Below, piece after piece: positions 32,697-44,972 of a stretch of 64,000 nt of DNA. Made by a program: the position numbers and the translations under genes. Below the pieces are notes generated by a model that saw only the letters and a program-made list of their open reading frames with translations, ran no database searches and had not been told where the DNA came from. Location of the stretch: assembly GCA_032433765.1 (NCBI GenBank), contig JAVIAB010000047.1:18943011-19007010 (forward strand). Direction: 5' to 3'. This DNA comes from Megaustenia siamemsis. Taxonomy: Eukaryota > Mollusca > Gastropoda > Stylommatophora > Ariophantidae. Every line of letters starts with the position of its first letter. The first letter of the stretch is position 1.

Positions 32697-32992
32697 CTAC
32701 CGGGACTACAGGTAAACATCCGGCCACGAAATGTCACGGTTAACTCCCCCTGTCTAGCGTGTACATTAGGTGCGCTGCGCACCATCACCAAGCGCTCCAA
32801 AAGTCAGCACACACCAGACATAAACAGGGCACTTCGGGGTCACCGGGACTAGCAGTCAACATCTGGACACGAGCGGTCATGGTTAACTCCCCCTGCGCCG
32901 CACGCTTTATGCGCGCCAGGCGCCGCCCTATATATCTTTGTTAATTTACGGGTCAAATACTCGACAGTTGGACCCTTGTATACTACTTGCAC
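32697..32992 (+). repeat. Dispersed GC-hairpin repeat, tandem pair
   Basis: Two successive units of about 150 bp, each with GGGACTA.C.G.(T/C)AACATC and GGTTAACTCCCCCTG. The first has hairpin GGTGCG/CGCACC (about 32769-32783), the second GC-rich GCGCGCCAGGCGCC. The second ends with the same TTGGACCCTTGTATACTACT as the copy at 4.8-4.97 kb. Confidence 0.7.
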
Positions 32993-32993
32993 A

Positions 32994-33440
32994 TCCATAT
33001 GTTACGACTGGTTCAACATAGCACTCAGAAATCTTATTCTTGTTTCCATTGTCAAAAATGGATAGCACAGTATTTTCCTCATTATTTCTGAACCACTGCC
33101 TTTGTCTGGGCTATTCTGCATGTTCCTTCTGTTGTACATCTACCATCTGAGGTTAACATTGTTCCCAGGTTTTTTAAAACCCATTTACCTGTTTTAATAT
33201 TGTTTCACTTATCTTTATTGCACATGGCGGTGATGTCTTTTTCTTTGGTGCTACCATTACTTCTGTTTTTTTTTTCCTATTGAGGCTGAGTTCTTTATTT
33301 TTGCTTTCTTTCACTATAATGTCTAACTTTTCCTGTAACTCATGTTCACTCTTAGCTACTCAGACTGTATCGTCAGCATAACTGAGGTTATTTATATTAT
33401 GCCACTCAATTGTTATTCTAGACATGTCTGTTTACATTTG
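32994..33440 (-). mobile_element. LINE-C internal fragment with reverse transcriptase motif C
   Basis: The minus strand encodes NNLSYADDTV followed by an in-frame TGA and VAKSEHELQEKLDIIVKES, that is palm motif C and the following helix. Towards its 3' end the sequence matches other LINE-C copies (TATGTTACGACTGG; ATTGTCAAAAATGGAT on the plus strand). It is a non-functional fragment. Confidence 0.75.
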
Positions 33441-33594
33441 ATCTTTTCCTCTATGCGAGGGACTTCCTGTCAATATGGCGGATAGGCGGCAAGAACCGTT
33501 AAGGCTCTGTCGGAAAAGTGTTTCTTGTTGCTGTTTCCTTATATTCCGAGTCCGCCTTGCTGCCGGAGCTCCTGAGCTGTGTTTTTCATTCGAA

Positions 33595-33840
33595 TCGTGT
33601 TTAGATATTCCGATTGCTTACGGTGAATTATGATATCATATGACGCAGGACAGTTCAGGTGCATTGACTTTCGATGCCGCCACGCCTTATGTCTTTTGGC
33701 GTGTGCTGTAGCTACTATGATAGGGATTGCAGCTGCCTTTCTTTGTTTGGATCCTTCAAGGAGATATTAATTCGGATAATTCCACTGGCATGAGCGGTTG
33801 AGCAATTATGGATTTTAATTCGTTTGCAGTGATACAGGAG
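33595..33840. repeat. Older repeat R, uninterrupted copy
   Basis: ATTCCGATTGCTTACGGTGA, CATTGACTTTCGATGCC, CTTTTGGCGTGTGCTGTAGC and ATTCCACTGGCATGAGCG follow each other without a gap, unlike at 20.1-20.9 kb. Confidence 0.7.
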
Positions 33841-35200
33841 CCTAACTACAACTACTGCAACTACTACTTTTTCTCTATTTTTTTTATATTTAGCTGGGTC
33901 CTTTTCAATACCTTGTGTAATCTTTTATTTATTTTTGAGGGGTGATTCAAATATAATTGGATTCATGTTTCTCGTGAAAGTAAAGAAGCTGCTGGACTAG
34001 TAACGGTAGGGCAGGAATGTGAAAAGGCGAAGAATTGGACGGTGCGGTAAAGATGGTTAGAAAGTTTCTTGGTAAACAAATAATGTTTACTATGTGTGGA
34101 AGCTTTACTAAAAGAACGATTAGAAAAACAAGAACAGCAAAGACGGCCTATTCTCACATGTGTCTTTCCTCAGGAAGAAAAATAAATATAAAACATACAC
34201 ATAGAAATGATAAATGCACTAACATCTGGCTACAACATAGAAAGTGATAAAAGTATTTTTTTTTTTAATTTATAGCTTCAAGAGGAATGGCAGTCCACAT
34301 TTCACGCGCGGGTGACGCAGAAGATCAAAAGGGGAAAAACGGCGCTGACCAATCTTATCAATTTGGGGTGTATTCGACTGGCTGATTAAATGCATGCATT
34401 AAGATGAACTCAACCTCACAAACAGAGACAGGTATATGCCGCAAACTTTCTGAAAACAGCGTAAAGGTGGAGCAGCAACATATTTTACCATTTTTGTTAT
34501 TGCAAACACCTTTTGTAGGTTTGTTAAAGTAAATAATAAAGTTAAAAGCAAAAAAGAAAAGATTTATTTCAGTAATGTTGATAAAGAAGTAAGATGATAA
34601 ATGAAGAATAAATATAAACATGTCAAAGCTTTTAAAAAAAAATAAAACAGAAGAAGAAAGAACAGCGTGTACAAATAATGTAGTTAAGGAATTAATATAA
34701 ATAAAAGACATTTCAGAAGATATTGGTATCAGTAAAGTAGTAGTGAAAACCAGATAATGTTGGTTTATAAACAGAAAAGAAATGTAATATAGAATTTTCT
34801 AGGTCTCCAATTGTTGTATAAAAAACAGTGATCAGGCAAACAATGAAATTACCATATTTAGCTGACATTTTAAATAATATATCAAATATGAAGTACTTAC
34901 AGCATTCAAAGACAAGCTAGGTGTGTACATAGCTAGCGAGCTAGTGGAACCATCTGTGTTAACACACTTCGTTGTTTGCTAGAACGAAGTTAATATCTAT
35001 TGATTGTCATGAGTGTTAAGATATCAAATCTAACAACATTGAACAATGAGGGGCAAATTTATTAAATGTTAGTTGCGAGACCATTAATCGATTATACATG
35101 AAGTCTTAATTCGTTATAAATCCTAATGTGTATGGAAACACTGGCCTCCTGCATGGTAAGGATACACATATGAATGCGATGGAAGAGTGTTTGGAACTAT
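33841..35200. other. Unassigned DNA
   Basis: AT-rich. No gene, domain or repeat copy recognised. Confidence 0.5.
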
Positions 35201-35224
35201 GTGACCTAACAGAGGAAATTAAAA

Positions 35225-35530
35225 TATTAAGGCCACATTAAAAGACAGAGAGAGATGGAAAGATCAATAATGGAGGGATGGTTCCAGGAAGACGAGACAG
35301 GGATGGATCAAGAGAAAGGTGGTGACGAGGAATCAAGGAGATATTGATATTGACAAAAGAAAACGTCGAAGGAATGGCTAGAGACAGTGATTTCATCAGA
35401 AGGGTTGTGATAGGAGCAACGTTCAGAAAAGGACATGCAAGTGATGATGATTACTATGATGAGTTTATGGAAACTAGAAATAAATATAAGCAACTTCAAC
35501 AGCTCAGATCGAGCTTCAAATAAATATAGA
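35225..35530 (+). mobile_element. Possible LINE-H C-terminal tail
   Basis: One frame reads GRRDRDGSRERW, a TGA, RGIKEILILTKENVEGMARD and then SDFIRRVVIGATFRKGHASD. This resembles the basic C-terminal motif of LINE reverse transcriptases (GRPR-x-RW, then ARDR). There is no second copy in the window to confirm it. Confidence 0.35.
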
Positions 35531-37185
35531 CACGTTCTACAACAACAACAACAAACATCAAAATGAGTGGAAAGAATATAACACAAAACAATGAAGCAGG
35601 CCACTACAAGGAAAATAAACTCAATAAATATGCGTGGACCAAAATATACATATTTAGAACAGAAACTCTGCTAAACTGCGTCTGTGGAGTAACCGGATAG
35701 ACTCTCGTATACAACTGATATAATTGTACATCTTTAATAACCGAGAAAAAGAAAATATGAAAATAAAATGTGCACAGACAAGAAAACATACTGTGGGGAA
35801 CCGGCAATATTCTCAAGTACATCGCCCAATTCTTAACCAATACTGCTCTAAATGTGACTTGCTGTGAGTTTACATTATCATGAGCAGAAACTGCTAATTA
35901 TAGGAAATCATGGGAGTAATAATAATAAGAGCAAATATAGGACTGCGGGGTACTTGGAGCATACAAATTTGAGAACCACTTATGTAAACAACAATAGTGA
36001 TCTTGAACTGACGTCAGCAATAAAATGTCGCCATGAGGTCAGCATAACGTTGGATGCTGGGAAGTGGAAGCAATAAATCGATGCTCCACTTATCCCGATG
36101 AACAACGGTCCTAAGGATTGGTTTATCTTAGTGCACGTTCTCCACTACCAGCAGTAGAGTTGGCAACATTAATTCTATTAGAGTAGCATTAGATAAAACA
36201 TAACTAATTTATAAACCAAAATAAAAAACACGACTGTTAATTAAACACAATATATAAGAAAATATCAGAAAATAACACAAAATTGACTTGTATACATCAT
36301 GATACATCTACGAAGTAAAAAGATGGTATGTTTTCGCTTGTCTTGTCTGTACTACTGCATGACTGTTTTGTGTTATTTTATTGGAGCGTATTAAAGTTGA
36401 CATTTGGCTTATTTTATCTTGCCCTATCTGCAAAGCTGTATACGACCATTCTGTGTTGCTGCTTTTTCCTGTACCAGCCTTGTCCAGGTCCCACAATGTC
36501 TCAATGTCTATTTCTAGTTTTTGACGTATAAAAATGTATAAAATCCAGACAGTGCTCAGATCTAGATATGATATTCGTGCAATCTTTTCATGGTTGAAGA
36601 TTAAGAATTATCTATTAAACCGTTCTTTTGTTTAGTTTAAGGGCTCTAAGAATGTCAGTAAAGTCCATTTATCCTTCCGGTTTTGACATCAAATAAGACT
36701 GTCAACACGTTTATTACTTTCCACACACATGCCAAAATGGCATGAAAATGAAACAGACTTTTATCAGACCTCACCTCCCCAGAGACTATAACCACTTCTG
36801 TCGATCCAAGCCAGCAGTCTTTAAATAATTTCATATCTAGAGGCCTCGGAACTTCAATAAATTATGTAGAACTACAGTCCTGGTGACCCAAACGTTTATG
36901 ACCGTAAAAGAGCCGACATATAAGGTACAAGTGGTAGTTACATTAGAGCTTGGAAGGTTAAATATTGTGAAGAATTTACACGATCGACATCTGGAGAATG
37001 ATTGATGCTGCGATTGATGAAGGTGCAGCTAGGGCACTCATGGATCCAGACAAGTAGGGACGCTGTTAATAAGAATGGAACTGAAGTGTGTATAATCAGC
37101 GATTTATAGAATTGATCAGCATGAACACTGATGTTAGGCAGTTTCCTGCAACACAAATTAGCAGTTCTGTATCTTTGCTGTTAGG
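35531..37185. other. Unassigned DNA
   Basis: No gene or repeat copy recognised. Open stretches are short and without motifs. Confidence 0.5.
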
Positions 37186-37189
37186 ACTA

Positions 37190-37258
37190 AACCTTTATTT
37201 TGTTTTCCATCACTATAAATTCAATCACCCTCTGTAACATGTTTTCACTCTTAGCTAT
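37190..37258 (-). mobile_element. Short LINE-C remnant
   Basis: CACTATAA...CTGTAAC.TG.TTTCACTCTTAGCTA on the plus strand parallels 33313-33362 of the LINE-C fragment. Very short and diverged. Confidence 0.35.
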
Positions 37259-37753
37259 TAAGAATGCACCCCAATCATTCCGAAGATGAAGAAGAGGAAG
37301 CACAAGAAGTTGAAGAAGATGAAGAAGAGATGAGAAACCTTCAAAAAGCAAATTAGCGAAATTTTTAATGCAGCACAAATTGGCCTGTATGAAACAACCG
37401 ATGAGACCTGTCAAGAACATTCGATTTTAAATCAGCGCTGTCAGGCACCATAAAAATTAAATAAGGGAACACCAAAACAGAACATAGTTAATAGCTCAAA
37501 TAATTATCGTTATTAGCATCAAGTGATGAGCATTAGGAGTGACAGTTAATTCCTCTCACGGATCCGTTCGATATTTTACAAGTGCTCCTGCCACAGCACA
37601 AAATTAGCCGCAAATTTAACATCATAATCGGCGAAACAAAGGATGACAGTGTTCGTTTGTTTGGAGGTCGTTCCTACATCTTTGGTCGTTCCTACATCTT
37701 TGCACGGCACGACTTGTTTCGGACTGTCTTTCAGATTATACTAGACAGCAAAA

Positions 37754-38003
37754 GGGAGCCGCGATAGCTCAGTGGTTAGTGAACTGGACTACAAAGGACA
37801 AGGGGTAGGGTTCAATCCCAACCGACGGCTCCCAGGTTCACCCAGCCTTAAATGGGTATCGTATTTTTTCTAGGAAAGTAGAGCGACACGGGCGTAGTAC
37901 CGACCACATTACCCCAAAAATCATGTGCTGAAGGTCTGTAAAATTTATGGTCACTAACACCCATTTCCCTATACGCCACTTGGCGTGACGGGGGCTCTTT
38001 GCT
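37754..38003 (+). mobile_element. SINE-1 copy, near full length
   Basis: GGGAGCCGCGATAGCTCAGT head (A box), GGTTCAATCCC B box, and a body identical in layout to the copy at 15.17 kb, ending CACTTGGCGTGACGGGGGCT. Promoter boxes look intact. Confidence 0.85.
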
Positions 38004-38100
38004 ACATTTTTTAAGACAACAAATGAAGTATAAAATGATAGCGGAAATTGTTTCTTTTGGTTTTCTAACGATATAAATCCTTGTCTCTTGTGTCAAACTG

Positions 38101-38605
38101 TTATCCGGGAGTTCTGTTGGCGTAGGTGATCATGTCTCTCCATAATTTTCGATCTCGACAGTTATTTATCATTTCTGTTGTTGACCTTCTGCCAAGCCAT
38201 TCTCTTAAGCTGTCTGGTATCTTTTCTCTTTGCTTTCCTCTATCTCTTCGTCCCTCAATTTTCCCAGTTGTTATAATATATTCTAGTTGTTCTCTTCTCA
38301 TTACATGGCCAAACAATGATAATTGTTTCTTCCTAATATTGGAAATTAGCTCTCTTTTTGCTTTGGCCTCTTTCAGAATGTTTTTATTACTCTGCGTAGC
38401 TGTCCATGGTATTCTCAACGTTCTTCTGTAAAATCACATTTCTGCAGACTCCAGAGATTTTCTTGTTTGTTGTCCTATTATCCATGATTCATGTCCATAT
38501 GTTTAGACTGACTCTACATAACATTTAAGAACTCTTTTTCTTGTTTGGATTGTCAAAAATGGATTGCATAGTATCTTCCTTATTTTTTGGAAAAAATTGA
38601 CATTT
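38101..38605 (-). mobile_element. LINE-C 3' fragment
   Basis: The minus reading includes RIPWTATQSNKNILKEAKAK, RELISNIRKKQLSLFGHVMR and REWLGRRSTTEMINNCRDRK, ending WRDMITYANR. Upstream a disrupted thumb region (TRK, ESWI-like) reaches about 38600. The GATGATG tail itself is missing. Confidence 0.8.
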
Positions 38606-38631
38606 ATTGTGTTACTAGTTGTAAAAGCTCA

Positions 38632-38945
38632 TTAAGGCTATCTACCCGTCTGGGATTAACGACGTTTGAACAACCTGTCTTCGATTCCTGCCGGAAGCAG
38701 CGTGAATTGTTCTCGTATTTATAAAAAAAATACCCCTCTGGTCGACCCAGCCGCTGGCAGAAAAGGGTACTAAGGTAGCATTCTGGGAAGGTGAGGAATG
38801 CCGCCTCGCATCAAGAGTTTCGATGCTTGCAGCGACACTATCCAGAAGTCTCCGAACACTTCTGGATAGGTAGCAGATCACATATGGGTTAAAACTCGCG
38901 TGCTAAGACGCCGATTCAAGTCTCATACTTACCTTTACCTTTAAG
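38632..38945 (+). mobile_element. SINE-2 copy 2 (tRNA-derived)
   Basis: The head has the B-box-like CTTCGATTCCTGCC; the body has GGAAGCAGCGTGAATTG, CTGGTCGACCCAGCCGC, GGCAGAAAAGGGTAC and GGAATGCCGCCTCGCAT. Opposite orientation to copy 1. Confidence 0.65.
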
Positions 38946-39349
38946 ACTTTCTGCACTCAACACATTTTTGGTACTTAGCGCTAGCTTGTTGGCACATTAG
39001 GCCACTGTTTTATGGTGAAGAACCAGCTGTGATATATAGATAGGGATTCAAATAACAGAAATGAAACTTGGTCAAAATAAATCGTCATTAAATCTAAAAG
39101 TGCAAATTATCATAAGACCAAGAAAAAAATAGTTTTGTCAACATCACAAGACATTGCCCATGGAATATAGTTTTAGTGTCCATATTTTTCTGAACAACAC
39201 TTCGGAATATTGCTTATTAGCAATCTGGTCAGTATTGCGCCAGTAATGTTTCACTTTTTCAGGAAAATCTGATACTCATTTGAGTCTGGGTTAACCTCAT
39301 GTAATTAGAAGTCCAGTATTATCTATTGTTTGTTCTTGTGTTCTCTTAT
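38946..39349. other. Mostly unassigned; possible SINE-1 remnant near 39240-39310
   Basis: TTTCACTTTTTCAGGAAAATCTG and GAGTCTGGGTTAACC faintly resemble the minus-strand SINE-1 body. The rest has no assignment. Confidence 0.3.
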
Positions 39350-40473
39350 TTATGAGCTACATCTGCTCCTTAAAATATAGGAGATAATATAACAATACAT
39401 CTCTCTCTCTTTCTCTCTCTCTCTGCGATCAAGACTCAGTAGGATTCCAGACTCTCTCATGAAGTCAGCTGTCTGTTTAAGTGAATCGATTGCCCCATAT
39501 AGTTTTTCTTCCAGGGAGGTGGGCGTGGACCACATTGCTCCTCTCAGGTCTGTGTACTGGGGGCAATCCTGTAGAACATGTTTTGTAGTCATATTGTCCA
39601 GTGTACAGTGGCATTGGCTGGTTGTACCTATTTTTGAATTTGGTGAACATGTGATTTCTCATTCTATTGTGACCAGTGCGTAGGCGAAGTATGATGACTT
39701 GATCTCTCCTTGATAGTTGGTGGTAACCATCCCTCTCGTTATGCTTTGGGTGTTCTCGTTTCCATTTTTCATGGAACTGACCTTTGAGGATGGATTTGGC
39801 TTCATCATAACTGAGCGGATGGTTCTCTTGTGGTAATCTCCTTCCCTCTTTAGTTAATTTGTCTGCGCGTTCGTTCCTGTGTATATTACAGTGTGATGGT
39901 ATCCACTGAATTACTGCTCTCTGGAAATTATTGCATAGTTGGTCCATGGTTGTTCTCAAGTCATCTAGTTCATTGTTCTTGGGGCTCTTTAGAGCTGATA
40001 GTTCTGACAGTCAGAATCACCAATTTAATGTGCATGTTATTTTTGTGTTGAGTAGCCAGTGTTGCAGCATCTCTGACGGCCTCAGTTTCTGCTTTAAAGT
40101 TGTTTGAGAATTTCCCAGTAGCTATTGACTTGGTGATCTCGTCCTGATTATTCAGCGTCAAAAACACACCTCTCCCTCTATTTCTGGTGGCATTTGTAGC
40201 AGAGCCATCTGTGTATATGTGGGACAAGAGTCATGTGGGTAGGTATCGTGTATGTGTTTTTCTGTTACGTGTTTTCTTTCTGTGTCTGATTGGGTGCCTT
40301 TTTTTGATGATTCTTGTTATATTTTCCTTAAGTTCTGGTATTTTATGTTCCCCATGAGGAGACAAAATGATAAATAAATTAATATTGTTATAGGAGGGAA
40401 ACTTTCGAGGCGATAGATCAGCGAAAAATTTCAGGGGAAGATGTATGTTTACAACACTTGGAAAAAAAATCAC
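39350..40473 (-). pseudogene. LINE-G RNase H and C-terminal region
   Basis: 3' end of the ORF2 of a Jockey/I-like LINE. RNase H removes RNA from the cDNA hybrid. Seen on the minus strand: HIYTDGSATNATRNRGRGVF (first catalytic Asp), KAETEAVRDA (Glu), a frame change near 40008 exactly at the expected third acidic residue, then WIPSHCNIHRNERADKLTKE (final His/Asp block). A second frame change near 39625 falls at a CHC...H....C zinc-like motif (HVLQDCPQY). TGA at 40231-40233 separates the RNase H from upstream sequence. The 3' end has a CTCT-rich tract at 39400-39425. No reverse transcriptase palm remains. Confidence 0.8.
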
Positions 40474-40595
40474 AAATAATCAACAACAACAAAAAATACA
40501 AGAACAATAGACGGTCCGAAGAAGGATAGAATTCGTACTCCTCAGCACAGCGGCTTGCCACGAGAACAAGACACCAATGCACACGGCTGTGGCCG

Positions 40596-42875
40596 TAAGA
40601 TATTCATCATTATGTCTATTCATCATATAGTCTATTCATCATAAGGTTCATTCATCATATTGTCTATTCATCATACAGTTCATTCATCATATTGTCCATT
40701 GATTATATTGTCCATTCATCATATAGTCCATTCATCATATTGTCCATTCATCATATAGTCCATTAATCATAATGTCCATTCATCATATAGTCCATTTGTC
40801 ATATTGTCAATTCATCATATAGTCCATTCATCATATAGTCCATTTATTATATTGTCAATTCACCATCTAGTTTATTCATCATATAGTCCATTCATCATAT
40901 AGTCAATTGATTATATTGTCCATTCATCATATAGTCCATTTATCATATTGTCAATTCATCGTATTGTCAATTCATCATATAGTCCATTCATCATATTGTC
41001 AATACATCATATAGTCCATTAATCATAATGTCTATACATCATAAAGTTCATTCATCATATTGTCCATTGATTATATTGTCCATTCATCATATAGTCCATT
41101 CATCATACAGTTCATTCATCATATTGTCCATTGATTGTATTGTCCATTCATCATATTGTCCATTCATCATATAGTCCATTCATCATATTGCCCATTCATC
41201 CTATAGTCCATTCATCATATTGTCCATTCATCATATAGTCCATTCATCATATAGTCCATTGATTATATTGTCCATTCATCATATAGTCCATTCATCATAT
41301 AGTCCATTCATCATATTGTCCATTCATCATATAGTCCATTAATCATATTGTCCATTGATTATATTGTCCATTCATCATATAGTCCATTCATCATACAGTT
41401 CATTCATCATATTGTCCATTGATTATATTGTCCATTCATCATATAGTCAATTCATCATATTGTCCATTGATTATATTGTCCATTCATCATATAATCCATT
41501 CATCATATTGTCCATTCATCATATAGTCCATTCATCATATAGTCCATTCATCATGTTGTCCATTCATCATATAGACAATTCATCATATGGTCCATTCATC
41601 ATAATGTCTATTCATCAAACAGTTCATTCATCATATTGTCAATTCACCATATAGTCCATTCATCATATATTCCATTCATCATAATGTCTATTGATTATAT
41701 TGTCCATTCATTATATAGTCCATTCACCATATTGTCCATTCATCATATAGTCCATTCATCGTATTGTCCATTCATCATATAGTCCATTCATCATATGGTC
41801 CATTCATCGTAATGTCAATTCATCATACAGTTCATTCGTCATATTGTCCAGTGATTATATTTTCCATTCGTCATATTGTCCATTCATCATATGTTCCATT
41901 CATCATACAGTTCATTTATCATATTGTCCATTTATCAGATAGTCCATTTATCATATTGTCCATTTATTAAATAGTCAATTCATCATATTGTCCATGAATC
42001 ATATTGTCCATTCATCATATAGTCCATTCATCAAGTTGTCCATTCATCATATTGTCCATTGATTATATAATCCATTCATCATATAGTCCATTCGTCAAAT
42101 TGTCAATTCATCATATAGTCCATTCATCATATAGTCTATTCATCATATGGTCCATTCATCATAATGTCTATTCATCATACAGTTCATTCATCATATTGTC
42201 CATTGATTATATTGTCCATTCATCATATAGTTCATTTCATCATAATGTCCATTCATCATATAGTCCATTCATCATATTGTCCATTTATCATATTGTCCAT
42301 TCATCATATAATCCTGTCATCATTTTGTCCATTCATCATATTGTCCATTCATCATATTGTCCATTCATCATATAGTCCATTCATCATATTGTCCATTCAT
42401 CATATTGTCCATTCATCATATTGACCATTCATCATGTTGTCCATTCATCATATTGTCCATTCATCATATAGTCCGTTCATCATACAGTTCATTCATTATT
42501 TTGTATATTCATCATATTGTCCATTCATCATATAGTCCATTCATCATACAGTTCATTCATCATGTTGTCCATTCATCATATTGTCCATTCATCATATAGT
42601 CCATTCATCATACAGTTCATTCATCATGTTGTCCATTCATCATAGTGTCCATTCATCATATAGTCCGTTCATCATACAGTTCATTCATCATGTTGTCCAT
42701 TCATCATATTGTCCATTCATCATATAGTCCATTCATCATACAGTTCATTCATCATAGTGTCCATTCATCATATAGTTCATTCATCGTATAGTTCATTCAT
42801 CATATAGTTCATTCATCATAGTGTCCATTCATCATGTTGTCCATTCATCATGTAGTCCTTTCATCATGTACTCTA
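40596..42875. repeat. Minisatellite, 16-bp unit, about 2.3 kb
   Basis: About 140 copies of TTCATCATATAGTCCA or TTCATCATATTGTCCA. Higher-order alternation includes CATACAGTTCATTCATCATG and TGATTATATTGTCC units. Because 16 is not a multiple of 3 and the unit lacks stops in most positions, long spurious frames run through it. Confidence 0.95.
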
Positions 42876-42879
42876 TTCA

Positions 42880-43670
42880 TCATATGATCTCTTTCCTCCT
42901 GTAACCATCTACTCACACATTCTCCAACGTCTCTCTTCATTACTTTTCTTTCTATCTTTGTATCAGCCTCTTCGTCTGTTTATTCATCTATTGTGTTTTT
43001 GCTCCATATCTAGAGACCATTGAACTGTTTATTGATAACCTGGAAATAAATATCTCATACTAAGTGCAGTCGTTGTGTTTTTCTACAAATCGTTGTTTTA
43101 TGTCATCCCACACAGAATAATAACCCTACCATAAATCGACCAGAAGTTCTCCTCCTTAGCAAGCGCTTTGTTTAATCTCCATGAGCACACACTCTTTAAA
43201 ATCTATATTACAAAAAACTATAATTCAATATTGCATAGGCTATATGAAATGCAATGCAACATCAATAATAATGCAAATATTTGCTTATTTCCAATGACAA
43301 TCATAAATGTAACATAATCATCAGAGACCTGCTTAGCTACAACATTTCAAGCAAGAACAACAGAATGAGCAAACACTTTAACAAACAAAGTATTTTATGT
43401 ATTTACAACTGTAGGATCGGGTTCCTTAATTATTGATTTCACATATTATGATGACGTTTTTAAGTCCCTTTATTGAGAATCAACAAAACAATACACAAGG
43501 AAATGTGCTTGCTATTTGAGAATTGCCAAAGGGAGGGAAACATTCCAAAAATTGTTGTCTAAAGAAGGAACAATGCAAAGTGAAAGTTATTGATGTGGAT
43601 AAGTTGAGCGAATGGGCATTACAAACAAAGCTGTGGTCAATATACCAAGGATTTTCAAGTTGTTTTGGAG
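42880..43670. other. Unassigned DNA
   Basis: No gene or repeat copy recognised. Confidence 0.45.
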
Positions 43671-43671
43671 C

Positions 43672-43872
43672 CGATATAGATCAGTGGTTAGTGAACTGCA
43701 CTACTAAGATCAATAGGTTGGTTTCGATCCACATCGACGGCTTCCAGGCTCACCCAGCCTTAAGTGGGTCCCTGGTTTTTTTTTTCTGGCAAAGAAAACG
43801 GCACGGGCGTAATTCTGGCCAGTATCCCACAAATCATGTGCCGAAGGTCTATAAAAGTACGGGTACAAACAC
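43672..43872 (+). mobile_element. SINE-1 copy, diverged and 3'-truncated
   Basis: AGATCAGTGGTTAGTGAACT, TTTCGATCC B-box remnant, GGCTCACCCAGCCTTAAGTG, and GCACGGGCGTAATTCTGGCC. Ends before the terminal ACTTGGCGTGACGG. Confidence 0.75.
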
Positions 43873-43919
43873 CATGTTTTCTGTATGCGTGACGTGGTTC
43901 TTTTCTTGGTTTTCATCCA

Positions 43920-44180
43920 AGTTGTGTACCAGGGGACCGGTTGGTCTCGAGGCAAAACGACAGAGAGGTTGTGGGTTCAAATCCCGACTGCACCGGCTGG
44001 GATTTTTATTTATGATTTCTCTCTGCGGCAACCACCCCTGGTCTCAGCAGCGAGGCCCGGCGCAGCGAGGCCCGACATGAAACGTCAATTACTCATCGAC
44101 GGAAAAAAATATGAGTACCTCCGAATTCGGAGTTATCTGTTTGTGCGGCGAGGGACTCCTGTGGGGAACATGGCTGCCAG
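43920..44180 (+). mobile_element. SINE-3 (distinct tRNA-derived head)
   Basis: GGACCGGTTGGTCTCGAGGC (A box) and GTGGGTTCAAATCCCGACTG (B box) followed by GCACCGGCTGGG, which partly pairs with the start. The downstream body to about 44180 has no other copy in the window, so the 3' limit is uncertain. Confidence 0.55.
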
Positions 44181-44710
44181 GGAAACAATTAATTAAAACG
44201 CAAAATTCAGTTCCTAGTCTCTAGGGACTTCGTCAGAGGTAAAAGCTGGAGAACGAAAAAAAAAAAAAGTTGTGTACCGAAACACACGCGTGTTTACAAA
44301 TGTCTTCACGTGTCTACGAAATTTGAGGAAGCGTTGCTTAAATTTAGTAGAATTGACGATAATGTCTCGTAGTTCGCTTGTGCCGTTAGATCGTAGACTA
44401 ATTTGATGTGGCACTCCGCAATGACCTTGCTAAAGATGGAACTTGCCTGTCGATGCTGAGGAAGTCATCCCTGAACGTGTCTACTGCTCTAGCAGTACCG
44501 CCTCTGTAAGAGCTCCTATTATTCACAGATTAATGGTTTCTGACCCAGGCTGTTTCTAGGCCAACCCCGCGACTTGTCGGAGTGAGGTTTTAAACAGATT
44601 TAGGTCACTGCTCCATGAAAATGTTAAATGTCAGGACTTGAGCTGAGCGTTTCCCCCACTAGAAAATTGTAATGTGAAAATCAGCTAAAATTTCTGTACA
44701 GCATTTTAAC
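44181..44710. other. Unassigned DNA
   Basis: No gene or repeat copy recognised. An A13 run lies near 44257. Confidence 0.4.
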
Positions 44711-44712
44711 CG

Positions 44713-44828
44713 ACCCCCGTCATGCAAAGTGCGGCTTATAGGGAATATGGTGTTAGTGACCATAATTGTTATTATAGACCTTCGGCACATGATTTCTGAT
44801 GTAATGTGGTCGGTATTGCGCAGTAACC
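44713..44828 (-). mobile_element. SINE-1 fragment (3' part)
   Basis: CTTATAGGGAATATGGTGTT, GACCTTCGGCACATGATTTC and TAATGTGGTCGGTATTGCG in the order of the SINE-1 minus strand. The head is absent. Confidence 0.7.
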
Positions 44829-44972
44829 ATAAAAACTTAACTATGATTTAAACCATAAATGTTATTAATTTGTATAATACACCTTCTTCTAATCACTTTA
44901 GATTAATAATAGAAGCAGCGTGCTATTCTTTCTTCTTGGAAAGGTGCACATGAGGAAATTAACTAACCTATC

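Noticed and set aside
41355..42599. Open frames rich in His-Ser-Ile repeats
   Set aside because: Products of the 16-bp array read in successive frames; not a protein family.
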